A DNA stretch of 64,000 nucleotides from JAXLYX01 sp046351215 (GCA_046351215.1 JAXLYX010000010.1:124001-188000); one strand, 5' to 3'. Positions 42,573 through 50,919 are shown, numbered from the stretch's first letter. The notes: generated by a model from the sequence alone, not told the origin. Translations and numbers: made by a program.

Positions 42573-43162
42573 CGTCCCGCCTTCACGAAGAAGTAGAGGA
42601 CGGCGACGCAGGCGACGAGGAGCAGGACGGCCCCGAGGAACGCGACGATCGGTGCCGCGATCGCGAGGCCGGTGCCGATCATCGCGGCGCCGTCCTCGAG
42701 CAGCGAGAGGCCCGCGTTGCCGAGGCCTCCGTGGAAGACGGCGAGCGTCGTCGACTTCGCGCGGACCACCGCCTTGCCGGAGTGCACGGTGAGCGCCGCT
42801 CCGCCGCCGACGACGAGACCGGCGACGGTGGCGAGCAGGGGATCCGTCTCCGAGAGCGAGGCCGCCGCGAGCACCGTACCCGCGACCGGACGCACGAAGG
42901 TGCTCGCCGCATCGAGCGCGTGATCGACCGCGATCACCTTGTCGCCGACGAGCTCGACGAGCGTCGCCACGCCGAAGACCACGAGCGCCGGCGTCGAGCC
43001 GACGAAGGCGAAGGCATGGTTCAGCGGCAGGAAGCCGAGGCGCGCGAGGATGCCCACCGCGAGCAGCGGGAGCCATGCACGCAGGCCCGCGCAGGCGGCG
43101 AGGCTCGTGCCCATCATCACCTGGGCGGCGAGCGAGAGAGGCTCGATTCCAGAATCCGGCAT
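42503..43162 (-). CDS. DUF4126 membrane protein
   Basis: 219 residues from the ATG at 43162 (a GTG at 43171 is possible). It has 4-5 transmembrane helices with the DUF4126 pattern: GTSLAACAGLRAWLPLLAVG near the start, VELVGDKVIAVDHALD, then a Gly-rich AGLVVGGGAALTVHSGKA. The family is uncharacterised. Stop region overlaps ctaA by 70 bp; the overlapping tail is the polar SAS-rich C-terminus, which tolerates such constraint. Confidence 0.85.
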   Translation of the reverse strand: MPDSGIEPLSLAAQVMMGTSLAACAGLRAWLPLLAVGILARLGFLPLNHAFAFVGSTPALVVFGVATLVELVGDKVIAVDHALDAASTFVRPVAGTVLAAASLSETDPLLATVAGLVVGGGAALTVHSGKAVVRAKSTTLAVFHGGLGNAGLSLLEDGAAMIGTGLAIAAPIVAFLGAVLLLVACVAVLYFFVKAGRHVLGLLLGKEPAASASADSPER

Positions 43163-43208
43163 CGCCCCCACCCTACCATGGGGCGACGCCTCGGCCCGTC
43201 GGGGCCTT

Positions 43209-44126
43209 CTATTCGGCGGCGGCCTTCTCGCCCGTCGCCTCCGGGAGCAGCCCGACGTCGTCCGTGGGGCGGAACAGGTTGATCGGGATGTGGAGGTAGC
43301 GTCGGCCGTTCTCGCGCACGGACGGGAGCAGGCCCGCGTTCACGTTCACCTGCACGCTCGGGAAGAGGAGCCGCGGCGACTTCAGGGTGGCGTCGCGGGC
43401 CTTGCGCATCTTCACGAAGTCCTCGCGCGCGGTCTCCTCGCGGAGCTGGATGTTCATCGCCTTCGAGAGACCGATCGTCGTCTCGAAGCGGAGCTCGCGG
43501 CCGTTCGGCTGGTAGTCGTGGCCGACGAAGACGCGCGTCGCGTCGGGGAGCCGGTAGAGCTTCTCGTGGACCGACTCGTAGAGCGCGTCGGCGCTGCCCT
43601 TCGGGAAATCGCAGCGACCGACGCCGTAATCCTCGAGGAAGAGCGCGTCGCCCGTGAAGACGGCATCGCGGATCTTGAAGCTCACGCACGCCGGCGTGTG
43701 ACCGGGCGTCGCGAGCACGTCGACCTCGAGCGTTCCCGCCTCGAGCTTCTCGCCGTCGGCGAGCAAGCGATCGAACTGGGAGCCGTCGGTGGCGAATCCG
43801 GGGCCGAGATCGAAGAGGGTCTTGAAGACCTCCTGGACCTCGGTGATGCGCTCGCCGATCGCGACCTCCGCTCCGTGGCGGCGCTTCAGGATCTGCGAGC
43901 CGGAGAGGTGATCCGCGTGGGCGTGCGTCTCGAGCGCGTAGTGGACGCGGAGCCCTTCGGACTCCACGAAGGCGCTGACCGCATCGACCGATTCCGTCGA
44001 CGTCTGGGAGCCCGGCGCGTCGTAGTCGAGCACCGGATCGATGACGACGGCGTCCTTCGAGACCGAATCGTAGACGACGTAGGTCAGGGTGAACGTCGCG
44101 GGATCGTAGAACTCCTTCACCTTCAT
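43209..44126 (-). CDS. Metallo-beta-lactamase-fold protein, persulfide dioxygenase-like
   Basis: 305 residues from the ATG at 44126 (MKVKEFYDPATFTLTYVV is the usual start of the family). Motifs: ETHAHADHLSGSQILK (metal site), ATPGHTPACVSF, AVFTGDALFLEDYGVGRCDF and RVFVGHDYQPNGRE. This set matches Blh/persulfide dioxygenase (ETHE1-like) proteins that oxidise glutathione persulfide to sulfite with O2. The first step of sulfide detoxification would feed the rhodanese gene 1 kb away. Enzyme class secure; the exact substrate is inferred. Confidence 0.88.
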   Translation of the reverse strand: MKVKEFYDPATFTLTYVVYDSVSKDAVVIDPVLDYDAPGSQTSTESVDAVSAFVESEGLRVHYALETHAHADHLSGSQILKRRHGAEVAIGERITEVQEVFKTLFDLGPGFATDGSQFDRLLADGEKLEAGTLEVDVLATPGHTPACVSFKIRDAVFTGDALFLEDYGVGRCDFPKGSADALYESVHEKLYRLPDATRVFVGHDYQPNGRELRFETTIGLSKAMNIQLREETAREDFVKMRKARDATLKSPRLLFPSVQVNVNAGLLPSVRENGRRYLHIPINLFRPTDDVGLLPEATGEKAAAE

Positions 44127-44198
44127 GGCGGCGGCCTCCTCCCTCGTCGGAGCCAGCCTCGGCGGCAAAGGGTTCGATGCCCGCGAACGGGGACGGAG

Positions 44199-44993
44199 TC
44201 AGAGCGAGGTACGGGCGACCCAGGCCCGGACGGCCTTCTTCACGCGGTCCTGGAGCTCCGGCGGGACCTCGGCGGTCTTCGTCGTCTTGCAGGCCGAGAG
44301 CACGTCCCGGAGCGCCTGGCAGGCCGAGCCGCACGCCGGGCAGCCGAGGATGTGCTTCTCCATCGCGGCGCAGTCGATGGCCTCGAGGTCGCCTTCGAGC
44401 TTGCGGGAGAAGAGCTGGAGCACGTCCGGGCAGCCGGGCCCCGGTGCCGGAGCCGAAGGCTCGAGGACGGGACGCATGGCCTCGCGGAGGGCGGCCCGGG
44501 CGCGGTGCAGGCGGCTCTTCAGGGCCTCGACCGTGATGCCGAGCGATTCGGCGGCTTCGGGCGCCGTCAGCCCCTCGACGTCACGGAGGAAGAGGACCTC
44601 GCGATAGTCGTCCGGGAGGGAGCCGAGAGCGATGCGCAGCGCGTCCGCGAGCTGGCCCCGCTCCGCGTGCTCCTCGGGGCTCGCGCCTCCGTCGACCGAC
44701 TCCGGCGCGGCGTCCTCGGGGAGGTGCGGTTGGTTCTTGAGCCCCCGACGCTTGCGGCTGCAAGCGGTGCGCGCGAGCGTGAAGACCCAGCTCGTGAGCG
44801 AGGAGCGGCCCTCGAAATCGCCGAGGTGGGAGGCGATGGCGAGGAGCGTGTCCTGCACGACGTCCTCGGCGTCGGTCGCGTTCCGGCACATCCGGCTGCC
44901 GAAGCGGTGCACCGACGGGGCGACCTCGGCGAGCAGGGTTTCCATCGCGGCCGCGTCACCGGCCTTCGCGCGTTCGATCAGGAGAGCGTCCAC
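44199..44993 (-). CDS. ECF sigma factor with C-terminal Cys-rich domain
   Basis: 264 residues if started at the GTG at 44993 (GTG at 45011 is an alternative; neither has a good ribosome site). Sigma2 (residues about 10-85, MCRNATDAEDVVQDTLLAI) and sigma4 (SLPDDYREVLFLRDVEGLTAP, TVEALKSRLHRARAALREAM) bind the polymerase and promoter. After sigma4 comes a 75-residue tail with six cysteines, including HILGCPACGSAC, resembling zf-HC2 or the metal-sensing tail of CorE-type ECF44 factors. Such a tail could make the sigma factor directly responsive to metal or redox. Divergent from the rhodanese gene. Confidence 0.87.
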   Translation of the reverse strand: MDALLIERAKAGDAAAMETLLAEVAPSVHRFGSRMCRNATDAEDVVQDTLLAIASHLGDFEGRSSLTSWVFTLARTACSRKRRGLKNQPHLPEDAAPESVDGGASPEEHAERGQLADALRIALGSLPDDYREVLFLRDVEGLTAPEAAESLGITVEALKSRLHRARAALREAMRPVLEPSAPAPGPGCPDVLQLFSRKLEGDLEAIDCAAMEKHILGCPACGSACQALRDVLSACKTTKTAEVPPELQDRVKKAVRAWVARTSL

Positions 44994-45139
44994 GGAGCGG
45001 ATCGTAGGCACGATCGCGGATCTGTCCACGTCCGAATCGCGGGGAGCGTCGTGCGAACCCTCTCGGGGGGAGGCCGGCTCGTACGGAGGAGCGTGCCGGC
45101 CGGCCGAGGAGCCGAGGCCGGCGGCGCCGAGGAGTGACC

Positions 45140-45427
45140 ATGTTCTGGAACGCCAAGCCCGCCCCGAGTCGTGACCACCGTCAGATGGTGAAGGAAGGAG
45201 CCCTGCTGCTCGACGTCCGGACCCCCGCGGAGTACGCGTCCGGCCACGTCGACGGCGCGACCAACATCCCGGTCCAAGAGCTGAATTTCCGGATGAGCGA
45301 GGTCGGAGACAAGAAGCGGCCCGTCGTCGTCTACTGCCGGAGCGGCGCGCGCAGCGCGGCGGCGGCCGGATTGCTCCGCTCGAACGGCTACGACGTCGTC
45401 GACATCGGCGGCATCGGCGCCTGGTGA
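45140..45427 (+). CDS. Single-domain rhodanese
   Basis: 95 residues from the ATG at 45140 with GAGGAG 6-11 bases upstream (a GTG two codons earlier at 45134 lies within that site). Single rhodanese domain: LLLDVRTPAEYASGHVDGA and active-site loop VVYCRSGARSAAAA with the persulfide-bearing Cys. It transfers sulfane sulfur. It is divergent from the ECF sigma gene and about 1 kb from the persulfide dioxygenase-like gene, which suggests a small sulfane-sulfur module. Confidence 0.9.
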   Translation: MFWNAKPAPSRDHRQMVKEGALLLDVRTPAEYASGHVDGATNIPVQELNFRMSEVGDKKRPVVVYCRSGARSAAAAGLLRSNGYDVVDIGGIGAW

Positions 45428-45533
45428 GCGCCGTCGCGGCCGGGACCGCCCCGGCGGCCCGCCGCCTGGCCGTCTCCGGGGCCGGCGGCGGTCGTCGTTG
45501 CGCGGGGGGCGGGGCTCGGGTCACGCTCGGCCC

Positions 45534-46292
45534 ATGCCCCGAGGCAAGCCGCCCGCGAAGCCGCCCCTGACCGGGCCCGACCACGCGCCGCTCGGGCCCG
45601 TCCGTCATCCGAACGATCCGACGGAGGCGGAGCTGCACGCGAACGACGAGATCCACGTCCGACGCATGCACCGGCGCGACATCCGGAGGGTCTGGGAGTT
45701 CCTGAAGCTCGTCTTCCGGGACGTGAACCAGAAGACGGTCGAGTACCAGCGGCCCCGGAGCCGACAGCGCTTCGAGGAGATCTACGACGACGAGGGCGTC
45801 GAGCAGCTCGTCTTCGAGGTCGACGACGCCATCGTGGGCTACGCCGAGTGCACGTACGAGGTCACGGGCTCGGACAACTGGATCAACCCGCGCTACTTCG
45901 AGAGCCGGGACATGCGGCCGCTCTTCGTCGAGGAGCTGGCGTCGCATCCCGACTACCAGGGTCGAGGCGTCGGCTCGTTCATGCTCGAGCAGCTCCGCCA
46001 CCTCGCGCGGATGCGCGGCTGCACCCACCTCGTGCTCGAGGTCGCCGAGAACAACTCGGATGCGCTCGCGTTCTACCGCAAGCGCAGCTTCTACAAGCTC
46101 GATGCGGCCCTCTTCATGGCGCAGAAGCTCGAGCGCGAGCCGGAGCTGCTCCCGCCGCGCACCCTGCCGAAGAGGCGCGAGCCGGCGGAGGACGGCGGCG
46201 CGAAGCCTTCGAAGTCGAAGAGCACGCCGCCCAGAGCGCCTCGCAGGCCGTCGGCCAAGGGCTCGAGGAAGGCCTCGAAGCCCTCCGAATGA
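45534..46292 (+). CDS. GNAT-family N-acetyltransferase
   Basis: 252 residues from the ATG at 45534. The GNAT core spans about residues 38-195: VRRMHRRDIRRVWEFLKLVF, ELASHPDYQGRGVGSFMLEQ (motif A, acetyl-CoA loop Q/RxxGxG/A) and VAENNSDALAFYRKRSFYKL (motif B). The C-terminal 50 residues are a Lys/Pro/Ser-rich basic tail, perhaps nucleic-acid binding or disordered. The acceptor is unknown. No obvious operon partner. Confidence 0.85.
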   Translation: MPRGKPPAKPPLTGPDHAPLGPVRHPNDPTEAELHANDEIHVRRMHRRDIRRVWEFLKLVFRDVNQKTVEYQRPRSRQRFEEIYDDEGVEQLVFEVDDAIVGYAECTYEVTGSDNWINPRYFESRDMRPLFVEELASHPDYQGRGVGSFMLEQLRHLARMRGCTHLVLEVAENNSDALAFYRKRSFYKLDAALFMAQKLEREPELLPPRTLPKRREPAEDGGAKPSKSKSTPPRAPRRPSAKGSRKASKPSE

Positions 46293-46310
46293 GCAGGGAG
46301 GGGCGCGCCC

Positions 46311-46982
46311 TCAGCAGCTCGACGCACCGACGCCGAGACCGCGGAGGAGCTCCTCGACGGTCGCGTTGAGGATCGCGGCGGGGAAGTTCCCGTAGAGGAT
46401 CGCGCGTCCCCCGTCGAAGACGTACGTCGGCGAGCCACGCACGTTCGAGGCCTTCCGCGCCTCGTCGTCCTCGAAGAGCGCGGCGAGGGCCGAGCCGTCG
46501 TCGAGGATCCTCTCGAAGGACGACACGGGCAGTCCCGCGCTCCGGGCGACGTCGATCGCGACGTCCCTCCGCGCGACGTTGCGGTTCTCGAGGAGGAAGG
46601 CCTCCCGGAGCGCCCAGAGGTAGCGAGCCCCGGCGCCCGGCTCCGCCTCGCCCCTCGCCTCGAGGAGGAAGGCGGCCTTCGCGGCCGCGCCGCTCGCCCA
46701 CGACGACGCGGGCGGATCCGCGACCCAGACCTCGCCGCTCACGTCCTTCCGCCCGAAGCGCTCGGCCACCTCGCGCGTCACGTCCCGCTTGCCGGCGGGG
46801 CCCTTCGCGGCCCAATCGCCTTCGCGGAAGCGCTGGGGCACGCTGCCGAAGACCGGCACGATCCGATAGGCGATGTCGAGATGCGGCCCCCACGCCTCGA
46901 CGAGGTGCGCGAGCTTCGGCTGGGCGACGAAGGCCCAGATGCAGAGGGGATCGGACCAGTACTCGAAGCGCAGACGGTTCAT
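46311..46982 (-). CDS. DsbA/FrnE-family thioredoxin-fold protein
   Basis: 223 residues from the ATG at 46982, where MNRLRFEYWSDPLCIWAF aligns with the family start. The typical CxxC is reduced to C-x-x-A (SDPLCIWAF), so it may use a single Cys, as in glutathione-transferase-like or 2-hydroxychromene-isomerase-like relatives. The conserved cis-Pro segment NVRGSPTYVFDG is present. It lies 47 bp downstream of the citrate synthase gene on the same strand. No signal peptide, so cytoplasmic. Physiological role unknown. Confidence 0.8.
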   Translation of the reverse strand: MNRLRFEYWSDPLCIWAFVAQPKLAHLVEAWGPHLDIAYRIVPVFGSVPQRFREGDWAAKGPAGKRDVTREVAERFGRKDVSGEVWVADPPASSWASGAAAKAAFLLEARGEAEPGAGARYLWALREAFLLENRNVARRDVAIDVARSAGLPVSSFERILDDGSALAALFEDDEARKASNVRGSPTYVFDGGRAILYGNFPAAILNATVEELLRGLGVGASSC

Positions 46983-47029
46983 CGGGCGGGGCTCCAGGAC
47001 TTCGCCCGAAGGATGCCCCGCCCGGAGCG

Positions 47030-48142
47030 TCAGGCGCAATCGCGCGAGGCGTCGGGCATCGGTCCGACGTAGCGCGAGGCCGGCCGGATGAGACGCCCCG
47101 TCCGCCGCTGCTCGCGGCAGTGCGAAAGCCAGCCGACGACGCGTCCCGTCGCGAACGTCGCCGTGAAGAGCTCGCGCGGCAGACCGAGCGCCTCGAGGAG
47201 CACCGCCGTGTAGAACTCGACGTTCGCGCGGAGGGGACGGTCCGGCTTCTTCGCGGCGAGCAGCCTCTCGGCCGTGCGCTCGACGGAGCGCGCGAGACGG
47301 AGCCTGTCACCGCCCTCGCCGGCGGCCTCGAGACGCTCGATCGCCGCCTCGAGCACGGCGGCGCGCGGGTCGCGGACGCGGTAGATGCGATGCCCCATGC
47401 CCATGATGCGCTCGCCCGACGCGATGGCGCGCGCGAGCACGGCCTCGGCCCGCTCGGGCGTGCCGACGGCGTCGAGCATGTCGAGCACCGGGCCGGGCGC
47501 GCCTCCGTGGAGCCGGCCCTTCAGGGCGGCGATTCCCGCGACCACCGCCGAGACGTCGTCGGACTCCGTGCTCACGACGACGCGCGCGGCGAAGGTCGAG
47601 GCGTTCATCCCGTGGTCGGCGACCGTGACGAGGTAGGCGTCGAGGCCCGCGGCCTCGGCGGGCGTGGGCGTGCGATCGTGGAGCATCCGGAGGAAGTCCT
47701 CGGCGTGCCGCGCCCCGAGCGAGGGGGCGACGAGCGCCCGTCCGCTCCGCTTCCGCGCCCAGGCCGCCGCGTACACGCCGACGGCGGCGACGATCCGCAG
47801 GGTCTCGTCGATCGAGCGCTCGCCGGGCACGGCTTCGAGGTGAGCGACGGAGGCGCGCAGGGCGTCCATCGCGTCCCTGCGTTCGAGCGCGTCTCCGAGC
47901 CCACCGAGGCGCTCGAACGCCTCCGCGCGCCCCCGGGCGAGCGAGGCCCGGAAGGCCTCGTGCTCGGCGGCGTCGGGGAGACGCCCCACGAGCAGGAGAT
48001 GCGCGACCGCCTCGACGTCGTGACGCGACGCCAGCGTCTCGACGTCGAAGCCGCCGACGACGAGGCGACCCGCGGCGCCGTCGACGAGGGAGAGGGTGGT
48101 ATCCGCGACCACGATTCCTTCGAGCCCGGGATTCGTCTGCAT
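47030..48142 (-). CDS. Citrate synthase family protein (CitA-like)
   Basis: 370 residues. It condenses acetyl-CoA (or propionyl-CoA) with oxaloacetate. Catalytic His residues are in VADHGMNASTF, LKGRLHGGAPGPVL and GMGHRIYRVRDPRA. The position of the catalytic Asp reads NVEFYTAVLLEALGLPREL, with Glu for Asp; I recall this in the CitA-type subgroup, so it need not be inactive. Divergent from a second, HTH-fused citrate synthase with only 23 bp between starts. The adjacent DsbA-like gene may be co-transcribed. Confidence 0.9.
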   Translation of the reverse strand: MQTNPGLEGIVVADTTLSLVDGAAGRLVVGGFDVETLASRHDVEAVAHLLLVGRLPDAAEHEAFRASLARGRAEAFERLGGLGDALERRDAMDALRASVAHLEAVPGERSIDETLRIVAAVGVYAAAWARKRSGRALVAPSLGARHAEDFLRMLHDRTPTPAEAAGLDAYLVTVADHGMNASTFAARVVVSTESDDVSAVVAGIAALKGRLHGGAPGPVLDMLDAVGTPERAEAVLARAIASGERIMGMGHRIYRVRDPRAAVLEAAIERLEAAGEGGDRLRLARSVERTAERLLAAKKPDRPLRANVEFYTAVLLEALGLPRELFTATFATGRVVGWLSHCREQRRTGRLIRPASRYVGPMPDASRDCA

Positions 48143-48165
48143 GACAGGGACCTCCTCTCCGATCT

Positions 48166-49479
48166 ATGGATACGCTCGTCATGGTTGATCCACGTGGATT
48201 CGCGAATCAACGTCCTGGAAACGACGATCCAGCCGGATGGCTCGATGCCTCGGCGGCGATCGCGCTCCTCGGCGTCAAACGGGAGACCCTCTACGCCTAC
48301 GCGAGCCGCGGCCTCGTCGAGACGAGGCCGGAGCCGGGGACGCGGCGGAGGCGCTATCGCCTCGCCGATCTCGAGCGTCTCCGTGCCCGGCACGACGCGC
48401 GCGCGGGCCATGCGGCCGTCGCCGCCTCCGCCCTCCGCTGGGGCGAGCCCGTCCTCGACTCCGCGATCACGGAGCTCGCGGCCACGGGCCCGCGTTATCG
48501 CGGCGTCGACGCGGTCGGCCTCGCGCTCGAAGGAGCGCGCTTCGAGGACGTGGCCGAGCTCCTCTTCACCGGCCGACCGTCGACGGGCGCGCGCTGGGCG
48601 AGCCGGGGGAGAGCCCCATCGGCGCGCGCGCTCGCCTCGCTGCTCCCGCGCGGCAGCCGACCGATCGACGCGCTGACGGTCGCGCTGCCCGCGCTCGCGC
48701 TCGCGGACGCCGATCGCTTCGACCGCACGGCCGAGCCGACCCTCGCCTCGGCCCGCTCCGCGATCTTCGAGCTCTCGGCCCTCGTCGGCCTCTTCGAGGG
48801 AGCCGATCGCGTCGCGAAGGCCCGCGAGCAGGAGACGGTCGCGAAGCGGCTCGCGGTCGCCCTCGGCGCGAGCCCGTCGCCGCGGACCGTCTCGGCGATC
48901 GAGCGCGCGCTCGTCCTCTCGGCGGATCACGAGCTCAATCCGTCGAGCTTCGGCTGCCGCGTGGCCGCCTCGACGGGCGCGGATCTCCACGCCTGCTTCG
49001 GTGCTGCGCTCGGCTGCATGCTCGGCGTCGTGCACGGAGGACAGACGGGGCGGATCGAGTCCCTCGTCGACGAAGTCGGCCGCCCGGATCGCGCGATCGA
49101 GGTGCTGCGCGAGCGGATGCGGCGCGGCGAGGAGATCCCGGGCTTCGGACACCCCCTCTATCCGGAGGGCGATCCGCGCACGCCGCCCCTCCTGGCGCTC
49201 GCGCGCGAGCTCGGGGCGCGTCGGAACGGAGCGAGGACCCTGCTCTCCGTCGTCGACGCGATGGAGCTCGCCGGCCATCCGCGCCCGACGATCGACCTCG
49301 GCACGGTCGCGATCGCCGAAGCGCTCGGTCTCCCACGCGGCTCCGCGCTCGTGCTCTTCACGCTCGGGCGCACGGCGGGCTGGGTCGCCCACGTGCTCGA
49401 GCAGCGCGCGCAGGGCTTCGTGCTCCGCCCGCGCGCACGCTACGTCGGGGCTCAGTCCGGACGCGCGAGCACGAAGTAG
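48166..49479 (+). CDS. Citrate synthase with N-terminal helix-turn-helix
   Basis: 437 residues from the ATG at 48166 (ATG at 48181 possible). Residues about 25-80 form a MerR/excisionase-type helix-turn-helix (WLDASAAIALLGVKRETLYAY, then ASRGLVETRPEPGTRRRRYRL). The rest is a citrate synthase fold with SADHELNPSSFGCR, GVVHGGQTGRIES and GFGHPLYPEGDPR; the Asp is in PTIDLGTVAIAEALG. An enzyme tied to a DNA-binding domain suggests a metabolite-sensing regulator or a self-regulating enzyme. The palindromes at 48184-48211 within its first codons, facing the other citrate synthase, are candidate binding sites. Its last 28 bp overlap the next gene. Confidence 0.88.
   Translation: MDTLVMVDPRGFANQRPGNDDPAGWLDASAAIALLGVKRETLYAYASRGLVETRPEPGTRRRRYRLADLERLRARHDARAGHAAVAASALRWGEPVLDSAITELAATGPRYRGVDAVGLALEGARFEDVAELLFTGRPSTGARWASRGRAPSARALASLLPRGSRPIDALTVALPALALADADRFDRTAEPTLASARSAIFELSALVGLFEGADRVAKAREQETVAKRLAVALGASPSPRTVSAIERALVLSADHELNPSSFGCRVAASTGADLHACFGAALGCMLGVVHGGQTGRIESLVDEVGRPDRAIEVLRERMRRGEEIPGFGHPLYPEGDPRTPPLLALARELGARRNGARTLLSVVDAMELAGHPRPTIDLGTVAIAEALGLPRGSALVLFTLGRTAGWVAHVLEQRAQGFVLRPRARYVGAQSGRASTK
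48184..48211. promoter_or_regulatory. Nested palindromes in the divergent citrate synthase region
   Basis: GTTGAT (48184-48189) and ATCAAC (48206-48211) form an outer inverted repeat. Inside are the perfect palindromes ATCCACGTGGAT (48188-48199) and ATTCGCGAAT (48198-48207), overlapping by two bases. They lie 42-70 bp from the citA-like start and within the first 15 codons of the HTH-citrate synthase. The likely binder is that protein itself, which is speculation. Confidence 0.5.
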
Positions 49480-50021
49480 TGCGGCGTGTCCTTGCCGAAC
49501 TTGCGCGCGTGGCCGATCCACACGCGGTCGTGGACGCGACGGAGATCGTCCTGCATGTGCCCGTAGACGATGTGCGAGAGGCCGCGCTCGTTGATCGTGA
49601 CCTCCGGCCAACCGATCGGCGCCTCGCGCGGCACGCGCGTGTAGTCGACGAACGCGCCGTCCTTGCCGAAGCCGACGGTGTAGTAGCCGGGGCCGACGAG
49701 CGGCGCGACGGGCGACTCGTTGTAGCCGCCGATCGTCCCGTCCGGCAGGCGGAAGAAGACCTTGCGGAAGAGCTGGAAGAGCGGCTGGTTGTTCTGGCCG
49801 AAGAAGGGCACGGGCTCGAAGTCGGGCTTCGACGCGGGGACGATGTCCTCCGCGGTGATCGGCGCGGTCCCCGCCGCGAGGCGCCAGAGCTTCGGCTGGT
49901 TCGACCGATCGAGCGAGAGCGACTGCTCGACGCGGGCGCGCGGCGAGAGCGACGCGAGGTGGTCGCGCACAGCGGCGTAGGTGGTTCCGGGGGAGGAGAG
50001 CAGGTCGTTCAGCGTCTTCAT
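49452..50021 (-). CDS. Hypothetical protein coupled to a FadR-type regulator
   Basis: 189 residues, soluble, no signal peptide. Aromatic- and charge-rich central part (EPVPFFGQNNQPLFQLFRKVFF, written here in pieces) and a His/Arg-rich end (HIVYGHMQDDLRRVHDRVW). I do not recognise a family. The ATG overlaps the regulator stop by 4 bp (50018-50021), indicating coupled translation, and its 3' end overlaps the HTH-citrate synthase by 28 bp. It is probably the target or partner of the regulator. Confidence 0.7.
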   Translation of the reverse strand: MKTLNDLLSSPGTTYAAVRDHLASLSPRARVEQSLSLDRSNQPKLWRLAAGTAPITAEDIVPASKPDFEPVPFFGQNNQPLFQLFRKVFFRLPDGTIGGYNESPVAPLVGPGYYTVGFGKDGAFVDYTRVPREAPIGWPEVTINERGLSHIVYGHMQDDLRRVHDRVWIGHARKFGKDTPHYFVLARPD

Positions 50022-50854
50022 CGGCGTCCTTTCGTGCGCTTCTCGCGTCGCTTCGGCTCGCGGAGCGCGGTCTTCGTGGGGGCTTCCACCTCGCCCTGCG
50101 AGGTCGCGAGGCCCGTGCGCACGCGGCGCACGTTCTCGGCGTCGTGGTGCTCGAGCGCCACGCGGACGGCGTTCCGCGTCATGTCCGGCTCGCCGAGGCG
50201 GAGCAGCTCGACGAGGGCGCGCATCGAGCCGACCATCGTCTCGCGCGCGGCGTAGAGCGACCGGAGGTGCTCGCGGTGCTTCTGCCCGAATTGGACGACG
50301 GTGTTGTAGGCGAGCTCGAACGCGAGGTTGCCCGAGAGCCGGACGACCGCGCGGCCGAAGTCGAGGTCGGCATCCTGGAAGGCCTCGTCGTCCTCGATCG
50401 TCTCGAGCTCGTCGATCTTCGCCTCGAGCTCGGCGAGCGCCTCGGGCGTGGCGCGACGGGTCGCCTCGGCGGCGGCCTCGGACATGACGGCGCGGCGTAG
50501 CCCGAGCAGATCGCGCACGAGCGCTTCGACCTGCGCCGGATCGTGCTTCAGCGCCTCGGCCATGTCCGGGAGGCGCTCGAGCCCACCCTCCGTCCGCACG
50601 TCGCGGACACGGGTACCGTCGCCCTGATGGGGTGCGACGAGCCCGGAGGCCGCGAGGCGAGCGAGCGCGCCGCGCAGGGTCACGCGCGTGATCCCGAGCC
50701 GGACCGCGAGCTCCCGTTCCGCCGGCAGCTTCTCACCGGGGCGGAACGCGCCGCGGAGGATCTCGTCCCGGAGGCGCTGCTCCACGAGCTCGACCGTCGT
50801 CCGCCGCTCGAGCGGGGCGATGGGGGCGAGGCGGACGTCCGGGGCGGTTGGCAT
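50018..50854 (-). CDS. GntR/FadR-family transcriptional regulator
   Basis: 278 residues. The winged helix-turn-helix is typical of FadR-type GntR proteins (GAFRPGEKLPAERELAVRLG, then ITRVTLRGALARLAASGLV, at about residues 35-75). The C-terminal FCD-like helical domain (FQDADLDFGRAVVRLSGNLAF with Asp/His metal candidates) binds an effector. A Lys/Arg-rich tail ends the protein. The palindrome at 50867-50877 just upstream of its start may be its own operator. It is translated together with the downstream hypothetical. Confidence 0.9.
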   Translation of the reverse strand: MPTAPDVRLAPIAPLERRTTVELVEQRLRDEILRGAFRPGEKLPAERELAVRLGITRVTLRGALARLAASGLVAPHQGDGTRVRDVRTEGGLERLPDMAEALKHDPAQVEALVRDLLGLRRAVMSEAAAEATRRATPEALAELEAKIDELETIEDDEAFQDADLDFGRAVVRLSGNLAFELAYNTVVQFGQKHREHLRSLYAARETMVGSMRALVELLRLGEPDMTRNAVRVALEHHDAENVRRVRTGLATSQGEVEAPTKTALREPKRREKRTKGRR

Positions 50855-50866
50855 GATGGACTAACC

Positions 50867-50877
50867 ATTGGCCCAAT
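50867..50877. promoter_or_regulatory. ATTGGCCCAAT palindrome upstream of the FadR-type gene
   Basis: A perfect 11-bp odd palindrome, 12 bp upstream of the regulator start codon. Position fits autoregulation. Short and not clearly of known FadR consensus, so only a candidate. Confidence 0.4.
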
Positions 50878-50919
50878 CGCGCCCAAACGCAAGCCGGGCC
50901 CTACGCCCCTGCGAAAGGA

